64,000 nt of DNA from Fistularia commersonii (GCA_037954325.1 JBBMNZ010000009.1:17090786-17154785); one strand, 5' to 3'; shown: positions 46,336 to 58,667, counted from the stretch's first letter. Notes: generated from the sequence alone by a model not told the origin. Numbers and translations are program-made.

Positions 46336-48180
46336 CAATCACATTCCCCGAACCTTCGCCGTCTCAACATCACCGTCTCGGCCGGCGCCGGTTCTCCGGG
46401 GACGACCGCCAGGCGCTGGCGGCCGTGCAGACGGCGTTGACGGGCTTCGCCGCTCCCGTCCTGCGGTGTCAGACGTCCTTCATGAATCAAGAGGCTGAAT
46501 GAGCAGAATAATAACCCCACCTCCCTCCACCCGCCCGTGTCAGGAATCACAAAGAAGCCCCCCCACCCTCCACCCGGCGTGCCTTTCATAAATTCTCGAG
46601 CCGGCGACTTCATCTCAGCCGGTTGTCAATCTGCGAAACAAAGATTATGCTTAATCTGAGAAGTGGGTCACGGTTTCCTGCGGGTCACAGCTTTAGCTTT
46701 AGCGTTAGCCTGCGCGGAGGCAAAACGACGTTCCGGAACCGCCGCGGTCGCCTCGACGTCTTTATTTGTTCCGCGTGTTTACAGACGCCTCTGTTGGATT
46801 TGCTATATTTGAACGTTCCCTCAAGTTTCTTTTTAGCTCACTTTCGTTTGAGGCGTTTAGCAAAAAATAGGCCGAGTCGTTCCGAGTTCACTCTGAGGGC
46901 TATAATAAACCCCCCCCCCCCTCCACCACCACCACCTTCCATGAAACCTCCAGTGGGAATAAAAACCACCGGGGACACGGCTAAGTCTGAAAAGCAAACG
47001 TCAACATCGGAGGACTCCGAGCTAGCGAGCTAAATTAAATAGCCTGTAATAGCCCGACCTTTGGTCACACTGGAGTAGCTTCGACGGGTTCACCGGTTAG
47101 CTTGCGTTAGCTGAAACAACATGAAAATGTCTGCGTGCTTTCTGGACTCAAATGAAACGTTAGCGAGCGGTTTTACGCTCCCGTGAGATTTCAAGAAATC
47201 TACTTTGGTTTATCATCTTGTTTTGTCTGTTCATTCGGATTTGGGCTCCGACTGATTTCAGGAATTCAGAGCGTATCGTCATGAGGAACCACATCTACGC
47301 TACGCTAGCTAACACCTGATATATCCCTCATTTGGCAAACAAACGCTTATTCACAGCAGAACTGTTAGCGAGCCGATGATGGGAGGTGCGCTAGCACTTT
47401 GAAGTCCATTTGAAATGCTAGCTGATAAATACAGAGACTACTTAGCGCCATTAGCGGATAATTAAGGAAACTAGCAACGACGATATTAAAATGTTTTTTT
47501 TTCCTAACTATTAAATTTAGCGAGCAGCTGATTAGCGTGAGGGCTAATTGAATAAATGAGAAACGTAGCATTGAAAAGACGCTAACTGAAGAAATGAGCC
47601 CGGCCATTAGTAACACCCCGGTTTGCTAGCGCTTGCCGAATCTGCCAGTTAGCTAGCCGAGGCCGCTGTTCCCTTTGGCGTAAGCTATCTGGCTAGCTTG
47701 ATCGAATGTTTCACGCGGAGTTGGTTTATTAACATAATTCACATTGTTATCCGCCGAGTCAGCTAACGTGCTAACTGTAGCTGCGAAAGGGATGTGTTTT
47801 GTTGCGTATGCAGTGGGACCGCTAACATCCGGCGTTGCCGTAAGTAATATTTCACGGTTTCACATCCCCAAAGGATTTTCTTTCATATAATTCAAATTGT
47901 CTGTCTTAAAATTCCTCGAAAAAATGACTGCGGGGGAGAGGAAACAATTAGCAATTAGCAATTCACAGGAACTTAACAGGCAGGCAGTGGGATTAGCGCG
48001 GCGGCGGATCCTCATTTGTAGTCTTTTTACAAAAAAACAATTAAAAAAAAAAGAAGCATGAATAAGTGAATTTCAAAAATCACCTGTGAATCCAAAATAA
48101 ATTAATTCCTCAAAGTTAGAGATGAATAAGAAGTAAAATATTCAGCAGGAAACTGGCAAGAAAATGTCACAAATCAGACA
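46336..48180. other. unique sequence, GC-rich at first, no gene recognised
   Basis: 46,340-46,500 is GC-rich and open on the plus strand for about 40 codons, without recognisable homology. The rest is AT-rich with TTAGC words. It lies within the putative 5'UTR intron of npy8. Confidence 0.35.
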
Positions 48181-49190
48181 CACACACACACACACACACA
48201 CATATATTTATATGTGTAATTATCTCGTCAGTTTATGCTCAGCAAATTCGTTTGATTGCTGGGAAGAGTCCGGGACGGCTGCCACCGAGCAACTGGCAGA
48301 GAATCACTTGTCGAATTAAAAAAAATAAAAAATAAGGAAACGGGAAAAGAGCAACACGAGGAATACAAAAAAAAAAACAAAAAACCAGAAATGAGGTCAA
48401 AGCCAGCAAGAAAACACAGTGGCTAAACACACAGATACACACATATATATATGGTATTTTAAAATATATAATTTTTATATAAATCCGTATATACACATAT
48501 ACACTGTGCGTGTATATACACATTTATTGCTATATAGTCATGTGATGTGTGTATATGTATATACTGTTTATGTATAAAATTACACCCGGACACACATGTT
48601 TACACACTTGTGTCCATGCAAGTGTGTAAATACAGATGTGGGATTATATTGGTAATGTACATCTCTATATATACATACATAGAACGTGCATTGAAATACA
48701 TATGAACATACATATACATATATACTGCACATTTGCATTTATGTGTGTATGTACTGTGTATATATGTAGATACTTACAAATTTGCATGTGTATGTTTGCA
48801 CATGTGTGTGTTTTAAAAATATACATACACACATGTGCTGCACATGCACATTTACAACATATACTTTTATTAATATATGCATTTAATTGTGTTAATATGT
48901 GTATGCACAATGCACAGACATGTATTGTATGTTTATACATAGATACATAGAGGGAGGGAGATGCATATATATCTACAAATTTGCATTTATGAAAGTGTGC
49001 ATACACAAAGTTCTGTGGTTATTTATGCGTATATGTAATGACATATCCCTGTCTATGCACAGCAAAATATGTAACATAATTACACATTTGCATAAATGCA
49101 GAATGCATAAATGCAAATGTGTAATTATGTATGTCTCTAAAAATTGCAATTATGTGTGTATATACAGGTGTGTGTGTGTGTGAACAGACA
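48181..49190. repeat. compound TATACA/CATGTG microsatellite region
   Basis: CA tract 48180-48201, then about 700 bp of loosely alternating purine-pyrimidine words (ATACATATAC, GTGTATATAC, ACATTTGCAT). Confidence 0.75.
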
Positions 49191-49228
49191 CACGGGGTGG
49201 ATGGACAGATGGATGATACAAGTGAAAA

Positions 49229-49620
49229 ATGAATATATTTAAAGGTGATGTCAATCCTGATGATCCTTCCAGAACGCCGCGGCTCGACCGTCCATTCCCG
49301 GCCGCGGCCGCCGCTCGTCCCGCTCGGCGGGTCGGACGGGAAAAGTTTGGGTCTCCGGTCCGAGCGACCGGGAACCCCCGCGATCCGCAGCCCAGGAACA
49401 GGCGCTCTCAGTCGGATACGCCCACGCACACGAGTCGGTCCGGAAGCGCGGAGCTCCGGAGGACCGCCGGAGCTCCGGAGGGGGGGGAGCGAGTCGGCGG
49501 CGGCGGCGGCGGCGGCGGCGGGACTCACCTGCTCGGCTGCCGGCGTGGCTGCGCCCGGAGCCGCCGCGGCTTTCCGGTGATAACGGGGCTCCGCGCAGGA
49601 GTGTGCCAAGGGATGGAGGG
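49229..49620. promoter_or_regulatory. CpG-island-like block with (CGG)n
   Basis: About 390 bp very rich in CpG, including a CGG run at 49497-49521, in an otherwise AT- and microsatellite-rich area. It resembles a promoter-associated CpG island. ORFs across it on both strands look like composition effects and have no recognised domain. Confidence 0.45.
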
Positions 49621-49700
49621 AGGGAGGATGATGGAGAGAGAGGATGGAGAGAGGATGCTCCTCTGCGCTCACGCCTCTTTCGGATCGCGGGGGGAGCCTG
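49529..49700 (-). other. CpG-rich candidate first (5'UTR) exon on the minus strand
   Basis: This GC-rich segment ends on the minus strand in GCCGAGCAG followed by a GTGAGT donor at 49527-49528 (reading downward). The next minus-strand gene is the npy8-type receptor, 7.3 kb away, whose first coding exon appears to have an acceptor near 42296. A shared transcript is plausible but unproven; the exon could also belong to a non-coding RNA. The 5' boundary is arbitrary. Confidence 0.35.
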
Positions 49701-51640
49701 TTTGCTCGCCTCCTTGTTTCCCTTCCTCGTTTCCTTGTGTCCTTGTGTATGTCTTCTCTTCTTGGGTCCTAGTGTCCTGTCATTGTTTCCTCGAGCACTG
49801 TCCCTGCGTCCAAGTGTTCTTTCTTTGTGTCGTTCACTTGCTTTTTAGTCCTCATGTCCTTGTGTCCTTTCCTTGTTTCCTTATGTACCGTCCTTGGGTC
49901 CTAGTGTCCTTCTGTCCTTGTGTACTGCCCTTGTTTCTTTGGATCCTAAGCTTGTGAGTTTGTCTCTCTTCTTGGGTCCCAGTGTCCTGTCCTTGTTTAC
50001 TGTCCTTGGGTTCTAGTGTCCTGTCCTTGTTTCCCTGTCTACCATCTCTGGCACCTAGTGTCCTGTCCTTGTTTCCTCGAGTACTGTCCCAGGGTCCAAA
50101 TGTTCCTTCTTAGTGTCCTTCACTTGCTTTTTAGTCCCCATGTCCTTGTGTCCTTTCCTTGTTTCCTTATGTACTGTCCTTGTGTCCTAGTGTCCTTTCC
50201 TTGTGTCCTTGTGTACCGTCCTTGGGTCCCAACGTCCTTTCCTTGTTTCCTTGGATCCTAAGCTTGTGTGTTTGTCTTTTCTTCTTGGGTCCCAGTGTCT
50301 CGTCCTTGTTTCCCTGTTCACTGTCTTTGACAACTGGTGTCCTGTCCTTGTTTCCTTGTGTACTGTCCTTGGGTCCTAGTGTTCTTTCTTTGTGTCCTTC
50401 ACTTGCTTTTTAGTCTTCAGTCCTCATGTCCTTGTGTCCTTTCCTTGTTTCCTTATGTACTGTCCTTGGGTCCTGGTATCCTTTCATTGTGTCCTTGTGT
50501 ACTGTCCCTGGGTCCGAGTGTTCTTTCTTTGTTTCCTAGGATCCTGGGCTTGTGTGTTTGTCTTCTCCTCTTGGGTCCCAGTGTCCTGTCCTTGTTTCCT
50601 TGTGCACTGTCCTTGGGTCCTAGTGTTCTTTCTTTGTGTCCTTCACTTGCTTTTTAGTCTTCAGTCCTCATGTCCTTGTGTCCTGTCCTTTTTTCCTTGT
50701 GTCCTTCACATGCATTTTAGTCTTCGGGCCTTAGGTCTAAGTGTCCTAGTGTGCTTTCGGTCCTTGTGCCCTCTCTTCATGTCCCTGTCTCATCTTCTCA
50801 GGTCTTGGTGTCCTTTCCTCATTTCCAAGTGTCCTTCACTTGGATTTTAGTCTTCTGTCCTCAGTCCTCATGTCCTTTTCTCGTGCCCTTGTGACCTCCT
50901 GTCACATCCTTGTCTCATCTCCTTGAGTCCTTGTTTCCTTCCTTTGTTTTCTTGTGTCCTCACACTGGCATTTTGTCGTTGATCATCGAGTTCTTGTGCT
51001 CCCTCCCCTCTCCATGTCCTTGTTTTATACCCTTGTGTCCAAATGTCCTTTCTTCATGTCCCTTTGTCTTCTAGTGCCCTCTTCTCATGTCCTCTTTCAT
51101 CTCCTTGGTTCTTAGCGTCATTTCATCATTTCCTAGTGTCCTTCACTTGCATTTTAGTCTTCTTTTCTTAGGATCTTGTGTCCTCGTGTTCTGTCCTTGG
51201 GTTCCAGTGCCCTGTCATCATGTCCTTGTTTCATCTCCTTCAGTCCTAGTTTTCTCTCATGACCTAGTGCCTTCGCATGTCCATGTATCTTCTCCTTGTG
51301 TCCTGTCCTCATGTCCCTTTTTCAACTCTTTGTGTCCTGATGTACTCTACTCGTACTCTGCTGTCTTTGCATGTCCTGTCCTCTTCCCTTCATGTCTTCT
51401 TATGTCACCGTTCCCTTGCTTCTTGTTCTCTTGTGTCATCTCCTTGGGTTCTGTCCTCTCCGTACGTCCTTGTGTTTTTGCATGTTCTCGTATCCTTGTG
51501 TCCTTAAACTACAGTCCTAGGTTCCTTTCCGCGAGTCCTCATTTCTTTCTTTCCTTTTTGAGTAGTCATTTCCTTTTCCAGGGGTCTTTGTTTACTCCCC
51601 TAATCTACTTGTCCTTGTCCCTTCCTCTAGCTGTACTGAT
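49700..51640. repeat. 1.9-kb TCCTTGTGTCCT minisatellite
   Basis: Pyrimidine/G units GTCCTTGTTTCCTTGTGTAC and GGGTCCTAGTGTCCT repeat with a longer order of about 200-250 bp (CTTTTTAGTCTTCAGTCCTC recurring near 50405 and 50650, with related variants at about 49840, 50125 and 50840). It begins next to the CpG block. Leucine/serine/cysteine-rich ORFs are artefacts. Confidence 0.9.
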
Positions 51641-51649
51641 CCCTGCTCA

Positions 51650-52750
51650 GTCCACTGAGGTTGAGGAACTACAGGCCGAGTTACGTTGAGTCGCTTCGAG
51701 TCCAGTCAAGTGGAGTGAAGTCAAGTCGGTGACATGAGGTCCAATTGAGTTGAGCGAAGTCCATCATCCAGTCGAGTCCATTCAGGCAGAGTGGCGTCAA
51801 GTCGAGTTGAGTCCTGTGAGGTCCATATGAGTCGGGTCCATTCAGTCAGAGTCACTTCGAGTCCAGTTGGGTCCAATCGGGCGAAGTGGCCGTGAGTCAA
51901 GTTGAGTCGAGTAATTACAGGTCCAGTCCAGTCGAGTCCACTCGGGTGGAGTGCTGTGGAGTCACCTTAGGTCTAATCAAGTCGAGTCAGGTCCATTCAG
52001 TCAGAGTCCCTTCAGTGTTGTCAAGTCCATTTAGAAGGAGTCAAGTAGAGATGAGTCGAGTCATATGAGGTCAAGCTGAGTCGAGTCCATTCAGATCGAG
52101 TCACCTTGAGTCCAGTTAAGGTAATTGAAATAGAGTACTGTCAAGTCATGTGGAGTCAAGTCAAGTCATGTTAACTCCAGTAGGCAAGTGGAGTCGGGGC
52201 TTTTCGAATCAGTCAAACCGAGTCTAGTCATGTTAAATCCATTCAGTCTGGGTCACCTCGAGTCCAACGGAGGCCATTCAAATAGAGTCCTGTCAAGTCA
52301 CAAGGAAACAAGTCAAGTCATATTAAGTCCAGAAGTCGAGGGGAGTCTTTTCCGCAGGTCAGGCTGAGTTGAGTCCATCCAATCAGAGTTGCATCAAGTT
52401 GAGTCCACTCATGAGGAATGGTACTGCGTCCAGACCATCAAGCTTAGTCAAGTCATACGTAGTGCAGAAAAGTCAAGTTGAGCTTTTCCTTCCTTCCTAT
52501 CGGACAAGTCAGGTTCAGTCACATCAAGTGAAGGCCATTCAAACAGAAGGGCATCAAGTTGAGTCTCGCAGAGTCGAGTCGAGTCTTAAGTCCACTAGAG
52601 TCGAGTCTTTTGAGGCCAGTTGAGTCCAAATAGGTGGCGCGACATCGACTCTAGTCACGTCAAGTTTGTTTAACTAGAGTTTTGTCGACTCGAGTCCAGT
52701 CCCCTCCAATAAGTTTGGTCAGATTTGGATTGAGTCCAGTCAACTCTAGT
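51650..52750. repeat. GAGTCGAGTCCA minisatellite
   Basis: 1.1 kb of GAGTCGAGTC, AAGTCAAGT and CCATTCAGTC words with a loose 60-80 bp order. It follows the TCCTTG block directly. Confidence 0.88.
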
Positions 52751-52766
52751 CCAATAATCAGCAACA

Positions 52767-52799
52767 TTTTTTTTTGGGGGGGGGGGGGGGGATTTTTTT
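52767..52799. repeat. T9-G16 homopolymer junction
   Basis: A run of nine T followed by about 16 G (52776-52791) and then A T8. Long G runs are uncommon and slippage-prone. Confidence 0.85.
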
Positions 52800-53435
52800 T
52801 AATGTAAATGAATTTGTTTACTGTTATTAGGTCATTTTTTTTCTAACAAAATGTACTTTCATATGTTTTTCTCCACTGTTTTTCAACCCTCAAGTCACGT
52901 TTGTTCATTTTCACAAAACACCATCAAGATGTTGTTAAGCTAATCAAATTAGCTGAAATAGCTTAAACTATTTAAGCTACTTTTGGCCAGTTTTAACTCA
53001 TGTTTAGCTAATATTGGTTCATTTTCAGTTAATGCTCAGCTAATTACGCTTATCACATTTCAGCTCCTGAAATGCCAATTTCAAGCACATATTTAACTAA
53101 TTTTAGCTCCTTTAGCACATTTCAACTCAAATGTAGCTCATTTGGGATCATTTTAGACAATTTAAGCTCGTTTCAGCTATTGCTTGGCTAATTTTATTGA
53201 ACTGTTAGTTATTTTAGCTCATTTTCCTGCTCTTTATTACCTAATCCAGACTTCAAATATCATAATATGATCCTAATTTTGTTTTCACTCTCAACCCGCC
53301 CTCCTTCCTCTCGTCATCAGCCATCCGTGACCAGCCGCCTCCTGTACCGCAAACTAATAAAACTGGTGATTTTCAATCAGGCGGGAGCCAAAGCAGGAAA
53401 TTGTATGTTATATATCATTGCATATCATTGCTCTT
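52800..53435. other. TTAGCT-rich sequence, no gene
   Basis: Loose repetition of CATTTTAGCTAATTT-type words to about 53,230, then unique sequence. Confidence 0.45.
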
Positions 53436-53690
53436 TACACAGTTGAATGTGCTGACAACAAAATCACACAAAAATGATCAATGGAAATCAATTGTATCAA
53501 CCCATGGAGGTCTGGAATAGGAATCACACTCAAAATTAAAGTGTAAAAACAAACTCCAGGCTGATCCAACTTTGATGTAATGTCCTTAAAACAAGTCCAA
53601 ATAAATCTGTGTTGCTTCCTGAGTGGGATTGACTTGGAGTTACATTGTGTTGTTCAAGTGTTCCCTTTATTTTTTTGAGCAGTATATAAT
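53436..53690. mobile_element. Tc1/mariner-type non-autonomous remnant
   Basis: The segment from GCTGACAACAAAATCACAC to TTTTTTTGAGCAGTATAT matches, from memory, both ends of a frequent teleost Tc1-like element whose terminus reads ATACTGCTCAAAAAAATAAA. The transposase interior is missing and the left terminus is not visible. Confidence 0.6.
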
Positions 53691-55000
53691 TGAAAAGGGC
53701 TACGTGGGGGAAAACAGAAAATGAAACAGAATTTCCCAAAAATATGTAAAAAAAAAAAAAAATGTATGTGTACTTTTTTGAGTTCGACAAAAGAAAAAAA
53801 ACGTTTTTATTAAAAAAAAAAAAAAAAAAAAAAAAAGCTGTCCATTAAAATTATGTTAAAAAAAAAAAATTTTTATTCTTTTTACTTTTTTTTTCAGGAT
53901 TTTTTTTTTTTTTCAAACAAAATATGCTGCTCACTTCCTGGATAGAAGACTCGCGTTCAGGTACCACGTCGGACTCGTACTCCCCAGGTAACAGCCGCCT
54001 TCCTTCTCGTAGCTTCTTCGGCTAACCCTTCTACTTCTTCATCCATTAGCAGACAATCTCTTCTTCTATGTTGGTGTTTTTTTGGGGGGTTAAAACCTTT
54101 CTCTGGATGGTCGCAATTTCCGTTTCCAATCACTTAAAGATTAAATGAGACTTATAAAGAAAGGGATTTTTAAACTATTTCCACATGTGCATATAAAATC
54201 TAAATTGAATCCCTGCCTACACCTTACAAATTAAAGAGAGGGATATTAAATGTGTAAGGATGATAATATTCACCTGTAAATGTGTAAACTTCATCCATGA
54301 AACATGCAAACACACACAATACACACTGAAAATGTATGGAGTTGCATGAACAGTAGAATTCCAACATACTCTTTAGTAGTGAAGCTGCTGACTAACATTA
54401 AATTGCACATTTTCACTCGCAATTAGCAATTAGCTTTTAGCGCTGCTGCACTGATTTCTCATCTTTGGGTGAAAGTGGACGCTGTTTCCTCAGACCTGCC
54501 TGTGATTGGTTGATCTTATCTCTTCTGTTTCTTTGCAAGCTGTCATATTTTTGATGAGTCTCGTAGCGGCGCCGTATATTATATTCCTTAAATACCGAAA
54601 CTTGTTTCAAACACGCCGAGCACGAAGGTTTCCCGTGCGACTCCGTAAATAAATAGGACGTAGTCCGTTTTTCTTTGAAAATTCGACACTCTTAAACTAC
54701 TTTTCTCTATTTTGATAACGACATTTTGGCTAATGAGGGCGTAGCAGGAGGTGGAGAACAGGGTGGAAACAACGTCATAACAAGCAGCAGGTGGTCCATT
54801 GATACCGTCTGCTGATTGGTCCGTCTCAGTGATGCGGATTGTCTTCTACTCGAATCAAAATAGTGCGCCCCCTAGTGGAAAATTCTTGAATTGCATTTAA
54901 TTTTAAAAAAAAAAAACCTTGTCTTTTATGTCTTTTTCGACGTAAAGGTAGTTCTTAGTCCCGGCGGCCTTCATCTGCTCACCCCCAGTCCACTCCGGCT
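53691..55000. other. AT-rich unique sequence with A/T homopolymers
   Basis: A and T runs at 53748-53762, 53812-53836, 53858-53872 and 53885-53913. No exon recognised. Confidence 0.4.
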
Positions 55001-55083
55001 ACGCTGAGATGAATTCCGTGACCAGACTTGATCGACAGACGTGGTCCCTCTCTCCTGGCCGGGGCGACTTGTTCTATCTCCCT

Positions 55084-55247
55084 GTTGCCATGACAACCGG
55101 GTATGGAGTCAATCTCCGAGGTGAGAGGACACCCGACGACGAGGTTGCCACGGCTTCCGATGGGTGTCTGCGGTATGGCGATGTTCGCGGTATGGCCCCT
55201 CGCTGACCTCTGACCCTTCTGTGACCTTCTGTGACCTTCTGTGACCT
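55084..55247. promoter_or_regulatory. X-box-like palindrome and TGACCT direct-repeat cluster
   Basis: GTTGCCATGACAAC at 55084-55097 fits the RFX X-box consensus. TGACCT at 55204, 55222, 55232 and 55242 (TGACCC at 55211) forms 10-bp-spaced direct repeats (DR4 geometry). No gene start is visible nearby, so function is speculative. Confidence 0.35.
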
Positions 55248-55254
55248 CGAACCC

Positions 55255-57010
55255 CGTCCGGACTCGGGGTTCAACCTGCAAATGGTCAGTCAGACTCCAG
55301 GAGCGTACCCCTTAATCTGGACTCTAGCTTCCCGACTCGGGGTGACTCGAGGGGACTGTCCATCTTCATCTTGCAGAATTGGGACTCGGGACTCTCTGGA
55401 GCATACTTGGGGTGTTGAGTGGAGTCTTGACCTGGACGTTCTTTCGTATCTATATTTCCTTAATTGCGATTCAGTTTAATCGCACAACTCGACTTGGCAA
55501 TAAGTCCGTCTTAACCTGCTGGAGACTCGGCAAGGAACTTGACGATTCACATTTTTGACTCTGCACTTGATTTCAAAACCTGCCCATTTGCCTTTTGGAC
55601 TTGGGAAACGATGGCGCCTCGGGAGTTCACCCTGTCTTGACTCCGCAAATGACTTGTGACTTTGACAGGGTCATTTTCTGCCGTGACTCGGCAGTTGACT
55701 TGGGACTAAATTTGGGATCAAACTTGGACTTGACCCAAGAATTGTCTTGGTCGACTCGGGAATCTTCCAGACCTTGGACTTGATTTCAGAATTTGCCCGT
55801 TTGCTTGGGAAATTCAGGAGTTAACATGGTCTCCACTCGGGTCTTGACTTGGGATGTAACTCAGGAATTGCCTGTCTTGACTTGAAACTTAACAGGGTCA
55901 TTTTCTGCCGGGACTCGTTAGTCGACTTGGGACTCTTCGATCTTGACTCTGGCCGTGACCCGGGACTAAATTTGGGATTAAACTTGGAATTTGTCCTCGA
56001 TGAATCGGCGTTTGAAACTGCAATTCTCTGGCAAGAGTCGACTTGGGACCGGTCCACTTCGACTTCGGAATGGTCTGTCTCAACTCGGGACTTGACAGGG
56101 TAAATTTCTGCCGTGAGCCAGGAGTTGACACGGGTGTTGACTTTCCATTACATTCCGGTCATTTGGCAGACACTTTTACCCAAAGCGACTTACAAGAAGT
56201 GCAATTCAGTCACCGAAGATCCGAAGTACCAGTAATCGGAAGTCAGAAGTGACCACTCAACCAAATAGCCATCTCAGAACCAGATACATATGTACACTCC
56301 TTTTTAGGGGTTGGTGTTGGGGCTAAGTGCGATTAGTCGGGTAGTGCTTGGTGAAGGCGTATGTTTTCAGCTCATGGCGAAAGATGGGTACCGACCCTTC
56401 TGTTCTGACCTTTTTTGGGAGTTCGGAGCCGAGACCGAGCCGAGACGGTCGCCCGGAGGTGGACGGGTATGCTTGTACCATATCCTCGAGATAAGACTGA
56501 GGCTTTCCCATTCACTGCCCGGTAGGCGAACACCAGGGTCTTGAACTTGATGGTGGCCACCGGGAGCCAGTCAAGGGACATAAGAAGGGGAGTTGTGAGG
56601 GAGAATTTCCAGAGGCCTGATGGTCACCTCTGGGGCACCAGCAAGGAGGGAGTTGCTGGTCCAGACTTGGGTTAACTTGGACTTTGTTGGACTCAACAAC
56701 TCCTGGCTCGACTCGTGATAATTTGCACTTGAACTTGGAATCATCCCCTTTTCCTTTGGCAACCCAAGAGTCGACTTTGGACTGGTCCGTTCCGACCCGG
56801 GGATGGTCTCGGTTGACTCTTTGGGCTTTTGACTTCTTTGTCTGGTAGCCTTTGGACTCCGGATACGATGGTGACCCGGGAGTTGACTAATCGTCTTCTT
56901 CGACCCGGCATTTGATTTGGGCATCTTCAATCCCGTCTCCCGCCTAAACCTGGGATTAAACCTGGGATTAAACCTGGGATTACTTTGGGATTTGTCCTTG
57001 ATGACTCGGC
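55255..57010. repeat. GACTTGGGACTCGG minisatellite split by a LINE insertion
   Basis: Irregular repetition of GACTCGGGACTTGAC, CAGGGTCATTTTCTGCCG and GGGATTAAACTTGG from about 55,260 to 56,145 and again from 56,640 to 57,010. The gap is a LINE fragment. Confidence 0.85.
56147..56640 (-). mobile_element. 5'-truncated LINE (L2/Rex-like) with 3' end
   Basis: Minus-strand frames read LDWLPVATIKFKTLVFAYRA and, after a shift, PIFRHELKTYAF, the C-terminal part of fish LINE polyproteins. The complement of CATTTGGCAGACACTTTTAC, the usual teleost LINE/SINE 3' segment, follows and ends in an ATGTAATG tail near 56,147. Frameshifted and inactive. Confidence 0.7.
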
Positions 57011-57170
57011 ATTTAACTCAGGATGGCTCTTCCTGCGCCGGCTGAGTCGTGAACTGGCTCCGCCCCTCCGGCGCTCCGAGTTATTTCCCTCCTCGCCACC
57101 TGCAGCGAGTGTCATCACCATCACGGGAAAGTGTCACAGCCAATCAGTAGTCCGCCTCCGGTGATGATCT

Positions 57171-57171
<1 letters not shown>

Positions 57172-57209
<38 letters not shown>

Positions 57210-57310
57210 GAGTCCTGTCAGGCTGAGGAAGAAAGAACATGAGATGAGAATATAAAAATGGAACGATTGAAACTTTCACATCCATCATCTCTGATAATCC
57301 AGATTTTTGA

Positions 57311-57350
<40 letters not shown>
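57172..57350. repeat. (CA)n then (GT)n inverted pair
   Basis: CA at 57172-57206 and GT at 57315-57349 separated by about 110 bp. They could form a hairpin or cruciform. Confidence 0.85.
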
Positions 57351-57351
<1 letters not shown>

Positions 57352-57419
57352 ACATACGTGTACAAACACATATATGTCCATGTTTATACACTGAACCGTG
57401 TGACGAAGGCCAAACATAT

Positions 57420-57925
57420 ACCCTAAAATTTTTTTATTTTCTTTTACTTCACATTTAAATTTAAATCCAGATTAAGATTGAAATTGAAACTGAAATCAAA
57501 AGTTATTTACATTTGAATTAGGATAAGATTTAAAATAACCTTTTTTTAAATGTAAGTTTAAATTAGACTTAGAATATAAGTTGGTATTGGTATTAGTAAA
57601 ATCAAAACTTAAATTTCATTTTGAAATAATTTCATGTTTTATTTTATGTTGTTGATTTTTTTTTCAATTTAAACGTAAAATCAAATGACTTTGTGCCAAA
57701 TGTAAATGAACTTGGAATTTGGATTTGAATTAATATTAAAATTAAAAGGACATTTTTGGAAAGGAAATTCAAATTACACTTTCAGAACTGAAATCAGAAC
57801 CCAAAAAATGTATTTCAATTTAAATGTGTATTTTTAAACCATTAATTATCGTTAATCTCATTAAAACCACGATTTGAAATTAATTTCAAATCAAATTTAG
57901 AAAAGAGTTAAATCAGGTAAAAGAG
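57420..57925. other. AT-rich sequence with loose TTTAAATT words
   Basis: Probably a decayed low-complexity repeat; no ORF. Confidence 0.4.
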
Positions 57926-57984
57926 GAATGTATTTTAAAAATAAAGAGTTTGAAATATTTTATACTTCATATTACATTTTATTT

Positions 57985-58112
57985 ATATTTTATTATATGT
58001 ATGGATTTATATTTATATTTATATTTATATTTATATTTATATTTATATTTTATTATATGTATAGATTTATATTTATATTTATATTTATATTTATATTTAT
58101 ATTTATATTCAT
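57985..58112. repeat. (TTTATA)n hexanucleotide array
   Basis: Two blocks of TTTATA units (about 58004-58048 and 58066-58110), themselves within a roughly 62-bp duplication. Confidence 0.9.
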
Positions 58113-58442
58113 ATATTGTATTTGCATTTTAAACATAAAAAGCCTTGAAAATGTTATATTTATTGTATCATATTCATATTCATATATATTATTATATTCA
58201 TATTTTAAAATCAAAAATTCTTAGATATTTTATATTTCATAGTATATTCTATTCATATTTCATTATATGTATTATATTCGAATTTATACATTTATATTTT
58301 AAAAATAAAAAGTCTTAAAATTGATAAGCAACAACTCACAGGTAGGGGAGGCGTCGAGGGGTCGAGGGTCAGAGGTCAAAGGTCGCGGGCTGAACCGGCA
58401 CCTATCCACCTGACACACTCCGTCCCTGAGGCGGTGCGGGAT

Positions 58443-58446
<4 letters not shown>

Positions 58447-58483
<37 letters not shown>

Positions 58484-58630
58484 TTTTTCCCCTAGTCGGG
58501 GGGGCGGAGCCTTTACCCAAATGCGCCACGGTTGCCATGACGACAGTGTTCTTCTCCTGACAGGTCCCAACTTTGATCCTGCGAATTGTCGGGCTGCTTC
58601 AGTGCGCGCATTAACAAGACTCAACTTTGT

Positions 58631-58666
<36 letters not shown>
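58447..58666. repeat. (CA)n then (GT)n inverted pair
   Basis: CA 58447-58481 and GT 58631-58666 with about 150 bp between, the same arrangement as at 57.2 kb. Confidence 0.85.

Positions 58667-58667
<1 letters not shown>

Noticed and set aside
46340..46502. GC-rich plus-strand frame ending QEAE, considered as a terminal exon
   Set aside because: The frame runs in from the E-box minisatellite, and no upstream exon or family match was found.
49229..49957. 242-codon plus-strand ORF over the CpG block
   Set aside because: Arginine/glycine-rich then repeat-derived leucine/serine sequence; consistent with CpG composition and the TCCTTG minisatellite.
54979..55281. Overlapping open frames on both strands near a unique GC-rich stretch, considered as an exon
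   Set aside because: No known domain and no convincing acceptor/donor pair; recorded only for its X-box and TGACCT sites.
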